A stretch of DNA of 64,000 nucleotides from Cellvibrio mixtus subsp. mixtus J3-8 (GTDB taxonomy: Bacteria > Pseudomonadota > Gammaproteobacteria > Pseudomonadales > Cellvibrionaceae). Below are positions 33,904 to 42,223 of the stretch, piece by piece (position 1 is the first letter of the stretch; each line of letters begins with the position of its first letter). A program made the translations under genes and the position numbers. The notes below the pieces were generated by a model. That model was given only the letters and a program-made list of their open reading frames with translations. It was not told the origin of the DNA and searched no databases. The stretch covers positions 1 to 64,000 of the forward strand of contig NZ_ALBT01000078.1 in NCBI RefSeq assembly GCF_000766945.1, read 5' to 3'.

Positions 33904-34543
33904 TTGATGATTAATTTCCGCTTCGCAATTGCGATAGCGTAAGTAATAGGGCTCAAGATTATTCAAAAGTTCTAAAAAATTTAAAATTTTTAATTACCAC
34001 GTTTCGCTTCGTTTTGTTAGTTAACAATTAATTTGGAAGCCAACCCAACAAAAATATCAACAGGTGCTTATTTAAAATAAAATCGCATTAAAATCGGATA
34101 AAAGTCGCTTATTACAACCGAAAAAATTACCGAAAAAATTATAACGATCAACATTAAAATTAATCTCATAAAAAAACCCACCACTACCAAGTGGTGGGTT
34201 AACAGAGGCGCTACCAACATCAAAGATGTCGAAGCCATATTGCTCCCATTGACTATCAATGTAAACATAAACGGACGACACAACAGTAATTTCATTATTA
34301 ATATAAAAATATTTTAAAAAAAATAATCGAAGCGAAGCGGAGAAAATTTCATAAAACAATTTCAATGTAAAAACTTAAAAAAATCAAAACAATATAAAAT
34401 AAAAATTTCACCACAAAACCAAGGCAGTAAAAAAATATGAGATTGGCCCCCATATTGCAAACACCAAATAGCCAGGTTAAAAAATTTAAAAATCTGGCTT
34501 ATAAATTTGTTAATAGTTAACCATTTCATTTCGGAGAAATATC
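33904..34543. other. AT-rich gap holding a minus-strand terminator
   Basis: About 640 bases, very AT-rich. Open frames at 34068-34365 on the minus strand are crossed by an intrinsic terminator at 34175-34200, so I do not treat them as genes. A short transcript starting near 34300 is possible. Confidence 0.4.
34170..34200 (-). terminator. Intrinsic terminator, minus strand
   Basis: On the minus strand AACCCACCAC, loop TTGGTA, GTGGTGGGTT, then TTTTT. Ten-bp stem with a strong T-run. No obvious gene ends here. Confidence 0.8.
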
Positions 34544-34702
34544 ATGGCAAAAATTCAACGGGAAAAATCCCACAGTAAAACTGGAAACACCAAAACCTCT
34601 GGCAAGGGCAATAGTGGCAATTTTAAAGACAACCCTGAAAAAGCGGCTGAAGCAGGTCGCAAAGGCGGGACTCACAGTCATGGTGGTGGCCGCAAATCCT
34701 AA
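34544..34702 (+). CDS. Small KGG-motif stress protein
   Basis: 52 residues, shorter than most annotation cut-offs. Start ATG 34544, ribosome site CGGAG 7 bases upstream, stop TAA 34700-34702. One KGG repeat (GNFKDNPEKAAEAGRKGG) after a Lys/Ser/Gly-rich N-terminus and a His/Gly-rich end (THSHGGGRKS). It is the single-repeat counterpart of the four-repeat protein on the other strand at 33890. Confidence 0.9.
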   Translation: MAKIQREKSHSKTGNTKTSGKGNSGNFKDNPEKAAEAGRKGGTHSHGGGRKS

Positions 34703-34758
34703 TCAGGATTAGTAGAAATTTACACACAGAAATATGTAGGAATATATTGGAGATTTTT

Positions 34759-35076
34759 ATGAAAACAACATTATTGTTAATTGCCGCATCGACAATGGTA
34801 ATGTCATCATTAACCTTGGCAAACCCGGCTAATACTGGCACTACCCGTCAGGGAGCCAATGCCAGCTCGGCATCCAGTCAGTATGACAAGACCAACCACA
34901 GCGCAACCCGACAAAACAATACTAACGGACAAGGCACAACCAATGGACAGGGAACACAGCTACCCGATCGGGACCGCACGAACACCAATGGAAACAGTGG
35001 TAATAATACTGATCACAACCACACTGATGGGACTGATAACGGTGGACGATCAAATGGTGGCCGGTCGAATCAATAG
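34759..35076 (+). CDS. Exported Asn/Gly/Thr-rich protein, unknown function
   Basis: 105 residues from ATG 34759 (MKTTLLLIAASTMVMSSLTLA), with ribosome site TTGGAG upstream. A signal peptide followed by a low-complexity region of Asn, Gly, Thr, Ser, Asp and His (TNGQGTTNGQGTQ, NGGRSNGGRSNQ). It is expected to be disordered in the periplasm, perhaps with osmotic or desiccation protection in mind given the KGG neighbours. No domain found. Confidence 0.65.
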   Translation: MKTTLLLIAASTMVMSSLTLANPANTGTTRQGANASSASSQYDKTNHSATRQNNTNGQGTTNGQGTQLPDRDRTNTNGNSGNNTDHNHTDGTDNGGRSNGGRSNQ

Positions 35077-35528
35077 TCAATCCTGTCACAATGCATCAAT
35101 GACCTGGCCGTTAAAATTGAACGACGTTTTTCTAACAGGCTGGTCATTTTTGCATTTTTACAAGCACTATAATAATGGACTTCGGGTTTTCTTAACAACG
35201 GCGAAAACGCATCGAAAGATTTTTGAAAAAGTTACAAAACCAAAAATAATAAATTACAAAATCATCTTGTTTATACGCTTTTTAATACCCATCCAGATGA
35301 AAAAAACGCGAAAAATTATTAAAAACTTTATTTGCACCTGCCTGCACCTGATTGAAACCATAAGCCAGATTTCAATATAGAAATTATCATTTCAATCGGC
35401 CTTGCATATTATTGTCATCTTTATTAATAATTACCCGTTAACTTGCGGCCCCATAATTACCTGGGAAATATTAGATCCGGCCGCATTGAATATATGTAAC
35501 AAATTACTGGTGCGCCCTGAGATAGATT
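35077..35528. other. Gap without recognisable gene
   Basis: About 450 bases. Open frames here (for instance one shadowing the previous gene to 35380) have low-quality composition. The promoter for the RsbQ-like operon should lie in the last 100 bases; I cannot identify its boxes with confidence. Confidence 0.4.
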
Positions 35529-36332
35529 ATGAATGTCCGCCTGCGAAACAATGTCCGCGTTATTGGTAATGGCCCAACAGCAATCGTGTTTGCCCACGGA
35601 TTTGGCTGTGATCAGAATATGTGGCGCTATTTGGCCCCTGTATTTGAAGATCGCTATACCGTAGTGCTATTTGATTTGGTCGGTAGCGGGCAATCGGATA
35701 TTTCATTCTATGATTTTAACCGGTACGGATCGCTGCAAGCTTATGCGGATGATTTGATTGAAATCATTGATGATGTAACCACATCACCTGTGGTTTTTGT
35801 AGGGCATTCGGTTAGTGCGGTTATCGGATTACTAGCATCGGTGGCTGCTCCGGATAAATTCCAATGCCAGGTGATGATTGGCCCCTCCCCGTGTTACATC
35901 AATGATGAAAATTATATTGGCGGATTCTCGCGTAGCGATATTGAAGAATTGTGTAACACCATCGATAGCAATTACCTGGGCTGGTCCAGCACCATGGCAC
36001 CAGCCATTATGGGTGCACCGCGCCAACCGGAACTGGGCATTGAATTAACCAACAGTTTTTGCAGGACTGACCCTGAAATCGCCAAACATTTTGCGCGGGT
36101 AACTTTCCTCTCTGATCACCGGGATGCGCTGCCAAAATCCATTACACCAACATTGATACTCCAATGCAGCGATGATTTTATTGCACCCTTAACAGTGGGC
36201 GAATATATGCAAAAAACCATGCCCAATGCTGAGTTGTGCATTATTGATAACGTCGGCCATTGTCCACACTTGAGCGCCCCGGATGCAAGCACCCTGGCGA
36301 TTGAGAAATACCTGAAAAAATATTTTTATTAA
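35529..36332 (+). CDS. RsbQ-like alpha/beta hydrolase
   Basis: 267 residues of the RsbQ/KAI2/DAD2 group: oxyanion part AHGFGCDQNMWR, nucleophile elbow GHSVSA, acid in QCSDDFIAP and catalytic His in GHCPHLSAP. In Bacillus RsbQ is needed for the PAS phosphatase RsbP to sense energy stress, probably by supplying or handling a small ligand. Here the partner gene 10 bases downstream carries a PAS domain fused to a histidine kinase, so the pair probably forms a ligand-hydrolase/sensor unit. Confidence 0.88.
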   Translation: MNVRLRNNVRVIGNGPTAIVFAHGFGCDQNMWRYLAPVFEDRYTVVLFDLVGSGQSDISFYDFNRYGSLQAYADDLIEIIDDVTTSPVVFVGHSVSAVIGLLASVAAPDKFQCQVMIGPSPCYINDENYIGGFSRSDIEELCNTIDSNYLGWSSTMAPAIMGAPRQPELGIELTNSFCRTDPEIAKHFARVTFLSDHRDALPKSITPTLILQCSDDFIAPLTVGEYMQKTMPNAELCIIDNVGHCPHLSAPDASTLAIEKYLKKYFY

Positions 36333-36342
36333 AACGTTAGTC

Positions 36343-38322
36343 ATGCACACGCTCCCTGATCTTGCATTCACTTATGAACACGCTGCCTGTGGTTTGGTGA
36401 CCACAGAAATAAACGGTACCATTCGCAGGGCCAATGCCACCTTCTGCAAATGGCTCGGTTATGCAGCGAGTGAAATGATCGGCAAAAAACGGATCCAGGA
36501 ATTATTTACCGTTGGTGGCCGCTTTTTTCATCACACCCACTTAGCGCCACTATTGCAAATGCAAGGTTCGGTTGCAGAAATTCAAATAGACCTTATCGGC
36601 CACAACGGTATCGCGATACCGATGCTGATCAATGCAATTCGGCATAAACAAGGCGAACAACGTTTTGATGAATTCGCGTTTATGGTAGCAACGGATCGAA
36701 AGGTGTATGAACGCGAGCTTATTTCCGCGCGAAAAACTGCCGAGGAAACCCTGCAATCCTTATACGAAGCCCAGAAAGAACTGCACGAAAGCAGGGATAT
36801 ATTGAGCATCGCCATTCAAAGTGCGCGCATGGGAGTGTGGTCAGAAAATTTGCAAACCCATGAAGTATGGTGGAGCCTGGAGCTTGAGCAACTAACGGGC
36901 TTTATCAGTGAAAAAAAATTTGGTGAAAGCCGGGATGATTTTTATGCGTTGATTCATCCTGAAGACAGGATTACTTTCGCTAATGAATTAAAAAAAGCTG
37001 TCGATACGCGTTCGAATTATGAAGTGCAATTTCGCCTGCAACATGCCGACGGAAACTGGCTTACCATGGAAGGTCGCGGCCACGCGGTCTATTCGGAAAA
37101 AAGCGAAGCCCTTTCTATTTTTGGCCTTGTTATTGATATCTCTGACCGCAAAGCGGCGGAACAACAATTACATGAACTGAATAAACAACTATCCATTTCT
37201 GATCGCCGCAAGGATGAATTCCTGGCCACCCTCGCCCATGAATTACGCAATCCGCTTGCCCCCATGCGCAATGTGCTGGAGATAATGCGATTTAAAGAAA
37301 AAGATAATCCATTCATACATTGGTCGCGCGATATCATAGAGCGCCACGTCTCGCAGATGACCCATTTGGTTGATGACCTGATGGAAGCAGCACGTATTTC
37401 CCAAGGGCGTTTGGAGCTTCGCAAAAAACACATTGATATGTGCGAGGTAACGCTGCATGCCGTTGAAACATCCCAGGCGTTAATACTCGAATCGAAACAT
37501 AATTTTAAAATGAGCACACCGGACTCGCCACTCATCGTTGATGCTGATTCAACGCGCATCGTACAAATTATTTCCAATTTACTTACCAACGCGGCGAAAT
37601 ACACCCCGGCAGGCGGCGATATTTATTTAAACCTTTTCCAGGATGACAACGAAGCAGTTTTGTCCGTGCGCGATACAGGCATAGGCATACCACCCGAACA
37701 ACTTTCCACTATATTCACCATGTTTTCCCAACTCAAACCTGCACTGGAACGTTCGCAAGGCGGGCTGGGCATAGGGCTTTCATTAGTAAGGGGATTAGTT
37801 GAACTTCATGGCGGCAGCATAGTTGCATTAAGTGAAGGCGATGGCAAAGGCAGCGAATTTATCGTGCGACTCCCCATTTCCCTTACTCAAGAAGACGTAG
37901 TGCGTACGAAAACGTCCGGGGTGCTTGCAGGGCCTGAAACAACCACAACTAACAGTAAACGTATTTTAGTCGTGGACGATAATGTAGATGCTGCCGAGAG
38001 CCTGGCCTTGCTGCTGGAAATGAGTGGCCACATCACCAGGAGTGTCCATGACGGCACAACAGGCCTGACCGCTGCCGAAGAGTTTCGCCCCGATGTGATA
38101 CTGCTCGATATCGGCCTTCCCGATATCAATGGTTATGAAGTCGCACGCCTTCTGCGGCAAAAACCCTGGGGCAATAATATTCTTTTAATTGCCGCTACCG
38201 GCTGGGGCCAGGATAAAGATAAAGCCCTCGCTAAAGCAGCGGGTTTTGATAAACATTTAACCAAACCGATTGATTATCAAAAATTAAATCGGTTGCTGGA
38301 CAAAACAACATCCCAAGCGTAG
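36343..38322 (+). CDS. PAS-PAS hybrid histidine kinase with receiver domain
   Basis: 659 residues, no membrane segment. Order: PAS 1 (about 8-120; GGRFFHHTHLAPLLQMQGSV is like RsbP-type PAS), short coiled coil, PAS 2 with PAC (about 155-270), HisKA with FLATLAHELRNP, HATPase (NLLTNAAKYTP; DTGIGIP; GGLGIGLSL), and a C-terminal receiver (VVDDNVDAAESL, DIGLPD as phospho-acceptor, Lys in TKPI). Soluble sensor that phosphorylates its own receiver. The ligand is unknown but likely comes from the hydrolase encoded just upstream. No output regulator is next door. Confidence 0.92.
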   Translation: MHTLPDLAFTYEHAACGLVTTEINGTIRRANATFCKWLGYAASEMIGKKRIQELFTVGGRFFHHTHLAPLLQMQGSVAEIQIDLIGHNGIAIPMLINAIRHKQGEQRFDEFAFMVATDRKVYERELISARKTAEETLQSLYEAQKELHESRDILSIAIQSARMGVWSENLQTHEVWWSLELEQLTGFISEKKFGESRDDFYALIHPEDRITFANELKKAVDTRSNYEVQFRLQHADGNWLTMEGRGHAVYSEKSEALSIFGLVIDISDRKAAEQQLHELNKQLSISDRRKDEFLATLAHELRNPLAPMRNVLEIMRFKEKDNPFIHWSRDIIERHVSQMTHLVDDLMEAARISQGRLELRKKHIDMCEVTLHAVETSQALILESKHNFKMSTPDSPLIVDADSTRIVQIISNLLTNAAKYTPAGGDIYLNLFQDDNEAVLSVRDTGIGIPPEQLSTIFTMFSQLKPALERSQGGLGIGLSLVRGLVELHGGSIVALSEGDGKGSEFIVRLPISLTQEDVVRTKTSGVLAGPETTTTNSKRILVVDDNVDAAESLALLLEMSGHITRSVHDGTTGLTAAEEFRPDVILLDIGLPDINGYEVARLLRQKPWGNNILLIAATGWGQDKDKALAKAAGFDKHLTKPIDYQKLNRLLDKTTSQA

Positions 38323-38398
38323 ATATATCCGCCCTTCTATTTTGACCCGTATAAATTTAACGCTCCTTCATTTTGAATCCTACTCACATGCACCAGGA

Positions 38399-38815
38399 TT
38401 AAATTATCCTCTTGAAGGTTTCCAGGAATTCCAATGCCCTATAGGGATTTTTTTGATAAACAGAAAAATTAAAATCATCAGTTAAGAATGAGTTAAGCAG
38501 TTCAGGCTTCGTTTCTTTTAATTTTTCGATATTTTTAAAACCCATCGTCCAATTGCTAAAATTCCTGTGAGTGATCGGCTCCCTCAATAAGAGCTTCACT
38601 TCGGTATGACGGCGATCTTTTTCAATTTTTTTGTATAACGCATCTACTGTCGAATCTTCGCCTTCCAACAGTTGCATAAAATTGCCGCTATTGAAGAGCA
38701 TTACTCCGGTTAACCCGTTTTTTTCGTTGTTAATCCGGGAATCTTCTACAATGTTTATTATTTCACTGTGAGTTAAGCCAAGTTTTGCAGAGCTAATATA
38801 AACAACACAAATCAT
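38399..38815 (-). CDS. BLUF-domain blue-light photoreceptor
   Basis: 138 residues, one BLUF domain (about 1-95) plus a C-terminal helical cap. The key residues for flavin light chemistry are present: Tyr6 (CVVYISSA), Asn in RINNEKNGLTG and Gln in NFMQLLEGE. A Trp occurs in NWTMGF. It is a short stand-alone BLUF, so it must act on another protein. Convergent with the hybrid kinase gene (76 bases apart), which could be its partner (inference). Confidence 0.93.
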   Translation of the reverse strand: MICVVYISSAKLGLTHSEIINIVEDSRINNEKNGLTGVMLFNSGNFMQLLEGEDSTVDALYKKIEKDRRHTEVKLLLREPITHRNFSNWTMGFKNIEKLKETKPELLNSFLTDDFNFSVYQKNPYRALEFLETFKRII

Positions 38816-38899
38816 TTGATTACCCCTTATGTCATTACAAGCTTTCAGTTCCAGCCACCGCGCGCATGCGGCGTTAGAGAGTGGTACTAATTTAAAACG

Positions 38900-39877
38900 T
38901 TACAGTTTTACAACAATTCGGCCTCTGACCTTTCCATCTAAGATGTCAGCCGCAACCCCCAAGGTATCCGCTAAAGAAATTTCAGTTATCAGGGCGTCCA
39001 ATTTAATTTTATCTAATTCAGTAGCCAACCGCTCCCATGCTTGTTTCCTTAAATCGAGCGGTGCCATCACGCTATCAATTCCATATAGCGTAATTCCTCT
39101 CAAAATAAATGGAGCCACCGTTGCGGAAAAATCCATTCCACCCGCCAAGCCACACGCAGCGACAGCGCCGCGATATTTTGTTGAGGCGCATGCGTTGGCT
39201 AAAGTATGACTGCCAACGGTATCAATCACACCCGCCCAAATTTCTTTGCCCAGCGGTTTTCCGGGTGAAGATAATTCAGTACGATTTATAACTTCACTCG
39301 CACCTAACCGGGTTAAATATTCTGACTCTTGAGTGCGGCCAGTTGAAGCGGTAACTTGATAACCAAGATGACTTAATATAATTATGGCGATATTGCCCAC
39401 ACCACCATTTGCACCTGTCACTAAAATTTTTCCATCATTTGGCTTTACTCCATGCTGTTGCAAAGCCATGACACACAGCATAGCTGTATAACCTGCCGTG
39501 CCAATTGCCATTGTTTCTTTAAAAGAAAATTCGGCAGGTTTCCGGATGAGCCAATCACCTGAAACAATCGCTTGCTCAGCCAATCCTCCAGAATATTTTT
39601 CACCTACACCCCAACCATTCAAAAGTACTTCGTCTCCCGCTTTCCATACCGGGTGTTTTGATTCAATCACAACGCCTGAAAAATCAATGCCCGGTGTCAG
39701 CGGAAAGTTACGCACAACCGGAGCACGCCCCGTAATGGCTAACGCATCTTTATAGTTTACAGTTGAATATTTCACCTCAACCGAAACTTCTCCTTCTTGC
39801 AAAGGTTTTGATGCAATCTCTGCGATATTTGACATGTATCCATTATCATCGTTAGTGACAACAATACTTTTATACAT
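38900..39877 (-). CDS. AcuI/YhdH-family quinone oxidoreductase (acryloyl-CoA reductase)
   Basis: 325 residues from ATG 39877 (MYKSIVV), chosen over 39922, which lies next to an attC half. MDR family without the zinc-binding Cys set; NADPH-binding ILVTGANGGVGNIAIIILSHLGYQVTASTGR. YhdH/AcuI reduces acrylyl-CoA to propionyl-CoA. Family members have PGIDFSGVV and LNGWGVGEKYSGGLAEQA, all seen here. It directly follows, in transcription order, the left end of cassette array 2, so it may be the last cassette or the flanking chromosome gene. Confidence 0.88.
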   Translation of the reverse strand: MYKSIVVTNDDNGYMSNIAEIASKPLQEGEVSVEVKYSTVNYKDALAITGRAPVVRNFPLTPGIDFSGVVIESKHPVWKAGDEVLLNGWGVGEKYSGGLAEQAIVSGDWLIRKPAEFSFKETMAIGTAGYTAMLCVMALQQHGVKPNDGKILVTGANGGVGNIAIIILSHLGYQVTASTGRTQESEYLTRLGASEVINRTELSSPGKPLGKEIWAGVIDTVGSHTLANACASTKYRGAVAACGLAGGMDFSATVAPFILRGITLYGIDSVMAPLDLRKQAWERLATELDKIKLDALITEISLADTLGVAADILDGKVRGRIVVKL

Positions 39878-39904
39878 AAACCATTCTCTCAGTGTAATTA
39901 GGTT

Positions 39905-39928
39905 GCTTAACGCCGCGCACAACGGCAG
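39905..39928 (-). repeat. Half attC site
   Basis: CTTAACGCCGCGCACAACGG (39906-39925), as in the array 1 site at 351, but after this the family sequence breaks off. It looks like one arm of a deleted site, directly before the AcuI/YhdH gene start. Confidence 0.6.
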
Positions 39929-39953
39929 TTAATTTGATTCATAGTCATATTTT

Positions 39954-40024
39954 ACCTAACGCTTGAATCAGGTGCACGTGACGCGACCTTATCTCGGTAC
40001 GCCCCCAGGAATGATTGGTTAGGC
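39954..40024 (-). repeat. attC recombination site 5 (short type)
   Basis: 71 bp with both core boxes matching consensus on the minus strand: GCCTAAC and GTTAGGT. The inside is a shorter palindrome (CCTGATTCAAGCG against AATCATTCCTGG) than in the 130-bp sites, so it has a different origin. The stop codon of the 56-residue gene at 40019 is in its left core. Confidence 0.75.
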
Positions 40025-40189
40025 ACCAGGCGTTTGTTTATGTGTGTCAATAAATTTGAGAACTGATTTAGGAATTGGACGGCATTCACACACTTGCGCG
40101 TGCGCAAGATGCCATTCTACACGCTGCTGGATAGTCGGGTTTTTTGGCATTTTATTCTCTTCATGCCAAAGCTTATTTGTCTTGCCCAT
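40019..40189 (-). CDS. 56-residue protein overlapping the CMD gene
   Basis: ATG 40189 to TAA 40019-40021, starting inside the last codons of the CMD-family gene (17-base overlap) and ending in the attC core box. The product MGKTNKLWHEENKMPKNPT... has a CxC (VCECRPIP) and several His (RVEWHLAHA), which would allow metal binding. Small and soluble. The overlap suggests coupled translation with CMD, in a two-gene cassette. No family recognised. Confidence 0.6.
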   Translation of the reverse strand: MGKTNKLWHEENKMPKNPTIQQRVEWHLAHAQVCECRPIPKSVLKFIDTHKQTPGA

Positions 40190-40487
40190 CGTAAGCCTCC
40201 AGAGCTAAAGGAACTGCACCAATAACCACAGCACCAGCGGCAGGCAATCCGAGCAAAATAGCGCTCAAGACTTCCTGCCTTGATGCACCATGCGACTTGG
40301 CGGAAAGCACATGGAATGGAATTCCCGAAGTATTTCCGGTAGCTGCGAGGACTGCAAGATAAGCCAACTCCTCGGTCTTTTTATCCAAAGCGCTAGCAGC
40401 CTCAAGCGCTTTCGCAGCCTGCATCCACGCTTCGGCATGAGCAGGTGCTTCCTGCATAAACATAGAAAATGATTTTGAAACACTCAT
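40173..40487 (-). CDS. Carboxymuconolactone decarboxylase-family protein
   Basis: 104 residues of the AhpD/CMD fold: KTEELAYLAVLAATGNTSGIPFHVLSAKSHGASRQEVLSAILLGLPAAG. In peroxide-reducing AhpD members this region reads C-x-x-C-x-x-H; here the Cys positions are N, T, S, G (TGNTSGIPFH), so the dithiol site is missing and only His is kept. That favours a non-redox or lost-function role. Ribosome site AGGAG lies just before ATG 40487. Confidence 0.85.
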   Translation of the reverse strand: MSVSKSFSMFMQEAPAHAEAWMQAAKALEAASALDKKTEELAYLAVLAATGNTSGIPFHVLSAKSHGASRQEVLSAILLGLPAAGAVVIGAVPLALEAYDGQDK

Positions 40488-40503
40488 GGATGACTCCTTT
40501 AGT

Positions 40504-40635
40504 GCCTAACGAGTTTAGTGACAGTGTTTAAGTGTGGTTTTACGAAATACTTTTTACGCAGCAGAAATAAGAAGCCGCAGCTTACATTCCGCCCGGTGGA
40601 ACCAAGCGAAACGAGTTTGATTTGCTTTGTTACGT
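40504..40635 (-). repeat. attC recombination site 6 (long type)
   Basis: 132 bp; right core GTTAGGC fits GTTRRRY exactly, left core ACGTAAC nearly. The inner stem (CTGCGTAAAAAG / GTAAAACCACAC) is related to but diverged from the array 1 family. The stop codon of the PIN-like gene is inside the left core. Confidence 0.8.
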
Positions 40636-41202
40636 GCTTACATTACGAAGCCACTTTTTTTTAGATTTTTCATGCCGTTTTACTTTTCCTGCCTTAATTA
40701 GAACATTAAAAGAAGCAGTAAATTCAGATTGCGAAGCATTTAGTTTTTGCTGAATTTCAACAACGGTAATGGGTTGAACCATTAACTTTAATATTCTTTG
40801 CTCTAAAGGAGACTGAACTGGAGCTGGAGCTGGAGCTGGAAAAACACTTATTTGCGCCTCAATAACGAGGTTAGGTGCGCTAGACTTAACACCAGCAAGA
40901 TAGCATTGGAATTCAAATGCCTTCCAGAGATTTTGGTCTTTTGAGCAAAGTAAAAATTCAATTGCCTTTTTTTCAGCTTTTGATAAATGAGCAAGTATAT
41001 TTGAAAGGTGGGCGATAATATAAAAGTCAGCTTGATTCTGCCCGTTTGGATAACCGCTTACACATGTAACAAGCGCATTAGTGCAGGCGGACCTCAAATG
41101 TTCTGAATTTGTGAAGACAAAAACTCTGTCCAATACTGAAATGGTCAGTTCTTCCAGAGCGCTCAAGCCTATGTTTTCAGCATCTACATAATATATTTTC
41201 AA
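40630..41202 (-). CDS. PIN/NYN-like nuclease-fold protein with C-terminal helical domain
   Basis: 190 residues from TTG 41202, which has a strong AGGAGG ribosome site; the ATG at 41262 has none. Residues 1-130: KIYYVDAENIGLSAL (Asp-x-Glu-Asn, the first acidic motif of NYN/PIN-like RNases), VFVFTNSEHL, YPNGQNQADFYIIAHLS (acidic second site) and LLCSKDQNLWKAFEF. C-terminal ~50 residues (PLEQRILKLMVQPITVVEIQQKLNASQSEF) look like a winged helix. A possible RNase with a nucleic acid-binding tail in an integron cassette. Confidence 0.6.
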   Translation of the reverse strand: MKIYYVDAENIGLSALEELTISVLDRVFVFTNSEHLRSACTNALVTCVSGYPNGQNQADFYIIAHLSNILAHLSKAEKKAIEFLLCSKDQNLWKAFEFQCYLAGVKSSAPNLVIEAQISVFPAPAPAPVQSPLEQRILKLMVQPITVVEIQQKLNASQSEFTASFNVLIKAGKVKRHEKSKKKWLRNVST

Positions 41203-41424
41203 GGTAAATCTATCTCCTCCTGATACATGACACCGAGCTAACCGACAAATTGATACTCTCACCTTACGGGATCACCGCTTTCGGCTTCTCTCTTGACATC
41301 AGCATGACAGCCTTACGAGTTTCACACTTGGGTGGTTTGCATTTTCCTACCGCAAAGCGATGCGGTGGGCCTCATGCAGCTCTTCGGGCGCGTAGTCATA
41401 GAGGATATGGATAGTTTCATTTTC
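41203..41424 (-). other. 5' part of the PIN-like cassette, no clear gene
   Basis: 222 bases. On the minus strand one frame has 31 codons ending in EETIHILYDYAPEELHEAHRIALR-like sequence but without a start codon; it may be a remnant of a lost cassette gene. Nothing else recognised. Confidence 0.35.
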
Positions 41425-41534
41425 ACCTAACGCCTAATAAGCGGTGGTTTATTGAGACACTTAAACCATTAAAATGAGCGTAGCAAATAGTTGATGTGCA
41501 CATATAAACCATCCGCTTGATACATTCGTTAAAC
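41425..41534 (-). repeat. attC recombination site 7 (110 bp)
   Basis: Core boxes GTTTAAC and GTTAGGT, both perfect. Arms GCGGTGGTTTAT and ATAAACCATCCGC form a long imperfect palindrome. A type unlike either array 1 or site 5. Confidence 0.8.
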
Positions 41535-41572
41535 TTATATCTAAGATTTTCTACAACAGTTTCTTGTTAAAT

Positions 41573-42070
41573 TCAAAATATAATGCGCGATATGTTGTTT
41601 ATATAAGTTGCATTAGAGTGTGGAAAGTGTTTACCTGATAATCTCTTAACTTCCACACATAATTCTGATAATTCTTTCGTATTTTCAAGCTTTATTGATG
41701 CTGAATCGTTATACCCAGGATCTACAATGAATGCATATAGTTCGGTAAATCCATTATTTTTGGCAGCTCGAAAGATACTCATATAGTCAGGTCTAAGTCT
41801 TGATTTTCCTGTTGCCTGCATAGCTACGACCATGCCTCTGCAGCCTACTTTCTTATGAGCGGACTGCATTGTTTCTTCAATTGCGGCCAAGTCAAATTTA
41901 CGACCTGATACAAACCTCTTTTCTTGAGGTGATGCACAACATATATATACTGATTGATTAGAAAATCCATCCATATAATCCCTGAAAGATGAATTTCCAC
42001 ATCCCGATAGAGATTTTATTATCGTCGATTTTCCTGAATTCCTATTTCCGATTATTCCGACAAAAATCAT
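41573..42070 (-). CDS. P-loop NTPase in an integron cassette
   Basis: 165 residues. Walker A at the N-terminus: GIIGNRNSGKST (residues 5-16), followed by a strand-loop-helix pattern and a possible Walker-B-like strand (GCRGMVVAMQAT). About the size of a minimal G domain, but NKxD and other GTPase motifs are not seen. Function unknown; single-domain P-loop proteins occur in anti-phage cassettes, though nothing here proves that. Single gene between two attC sites, ATG 42070. Confidence 0.7.
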   Translation of the reverse strand: MIFVGIIGNRNSGKSTIIKSLSGCGNSSFRDYMDGFSNQSVYICCASPQEKRFVSGRKFDLAAIEETMQSAHKKVGCRGMVVAMQATGKSRLRPDYMSIFRAAKNNGFTELYAFIVDPGYNDSASIKLENTKELSELCVEVKRLSGKHFPHSNATYINNISRIIF

Positions 42071-42086
42071 TTTCCCTCCGATTGCA

Positions 42087-42219
42087 ATTTAACGCCGAGC
42101 TAAGCGGCAGTTTTTAAGTTGCGGTTTTGTGGAACACTTTTGCGCAGCAAAACCGCAAAACTGCGACTTCAAAACTGTCCAGCGCACGTAGTGCGCGGTG
42201 CTTGAGCGACTTGTTAGAA
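42087..42219 (-). repeat. attC recombination site 8 (array 1 type)
   Basis: 133 bp; right core GTTAAAT fits consensus. Arms and inner stem (GCGGTTTTGTGGAACACTTTT, TTGCGCAGCAAAACCGC) are almost those of the array 1 sites, showing that both arrays share one attC family. Confidence 0.85.
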
Positions 42220-42223
42220 CACT

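Noticed and set aside
34859-35380. 173-codon plus-strand open frame
   Set aside because: It shadows the Asn/Gly-rich gene in another frame and then runs through AT-rich sequence with no domain or ribosome site.
38860-38882. GCGGCGTTAGAG resembling an attC end after the AcuI/YhdH gene
   Set aside because: No matching palindrome partner within 150 bases; may be chance.
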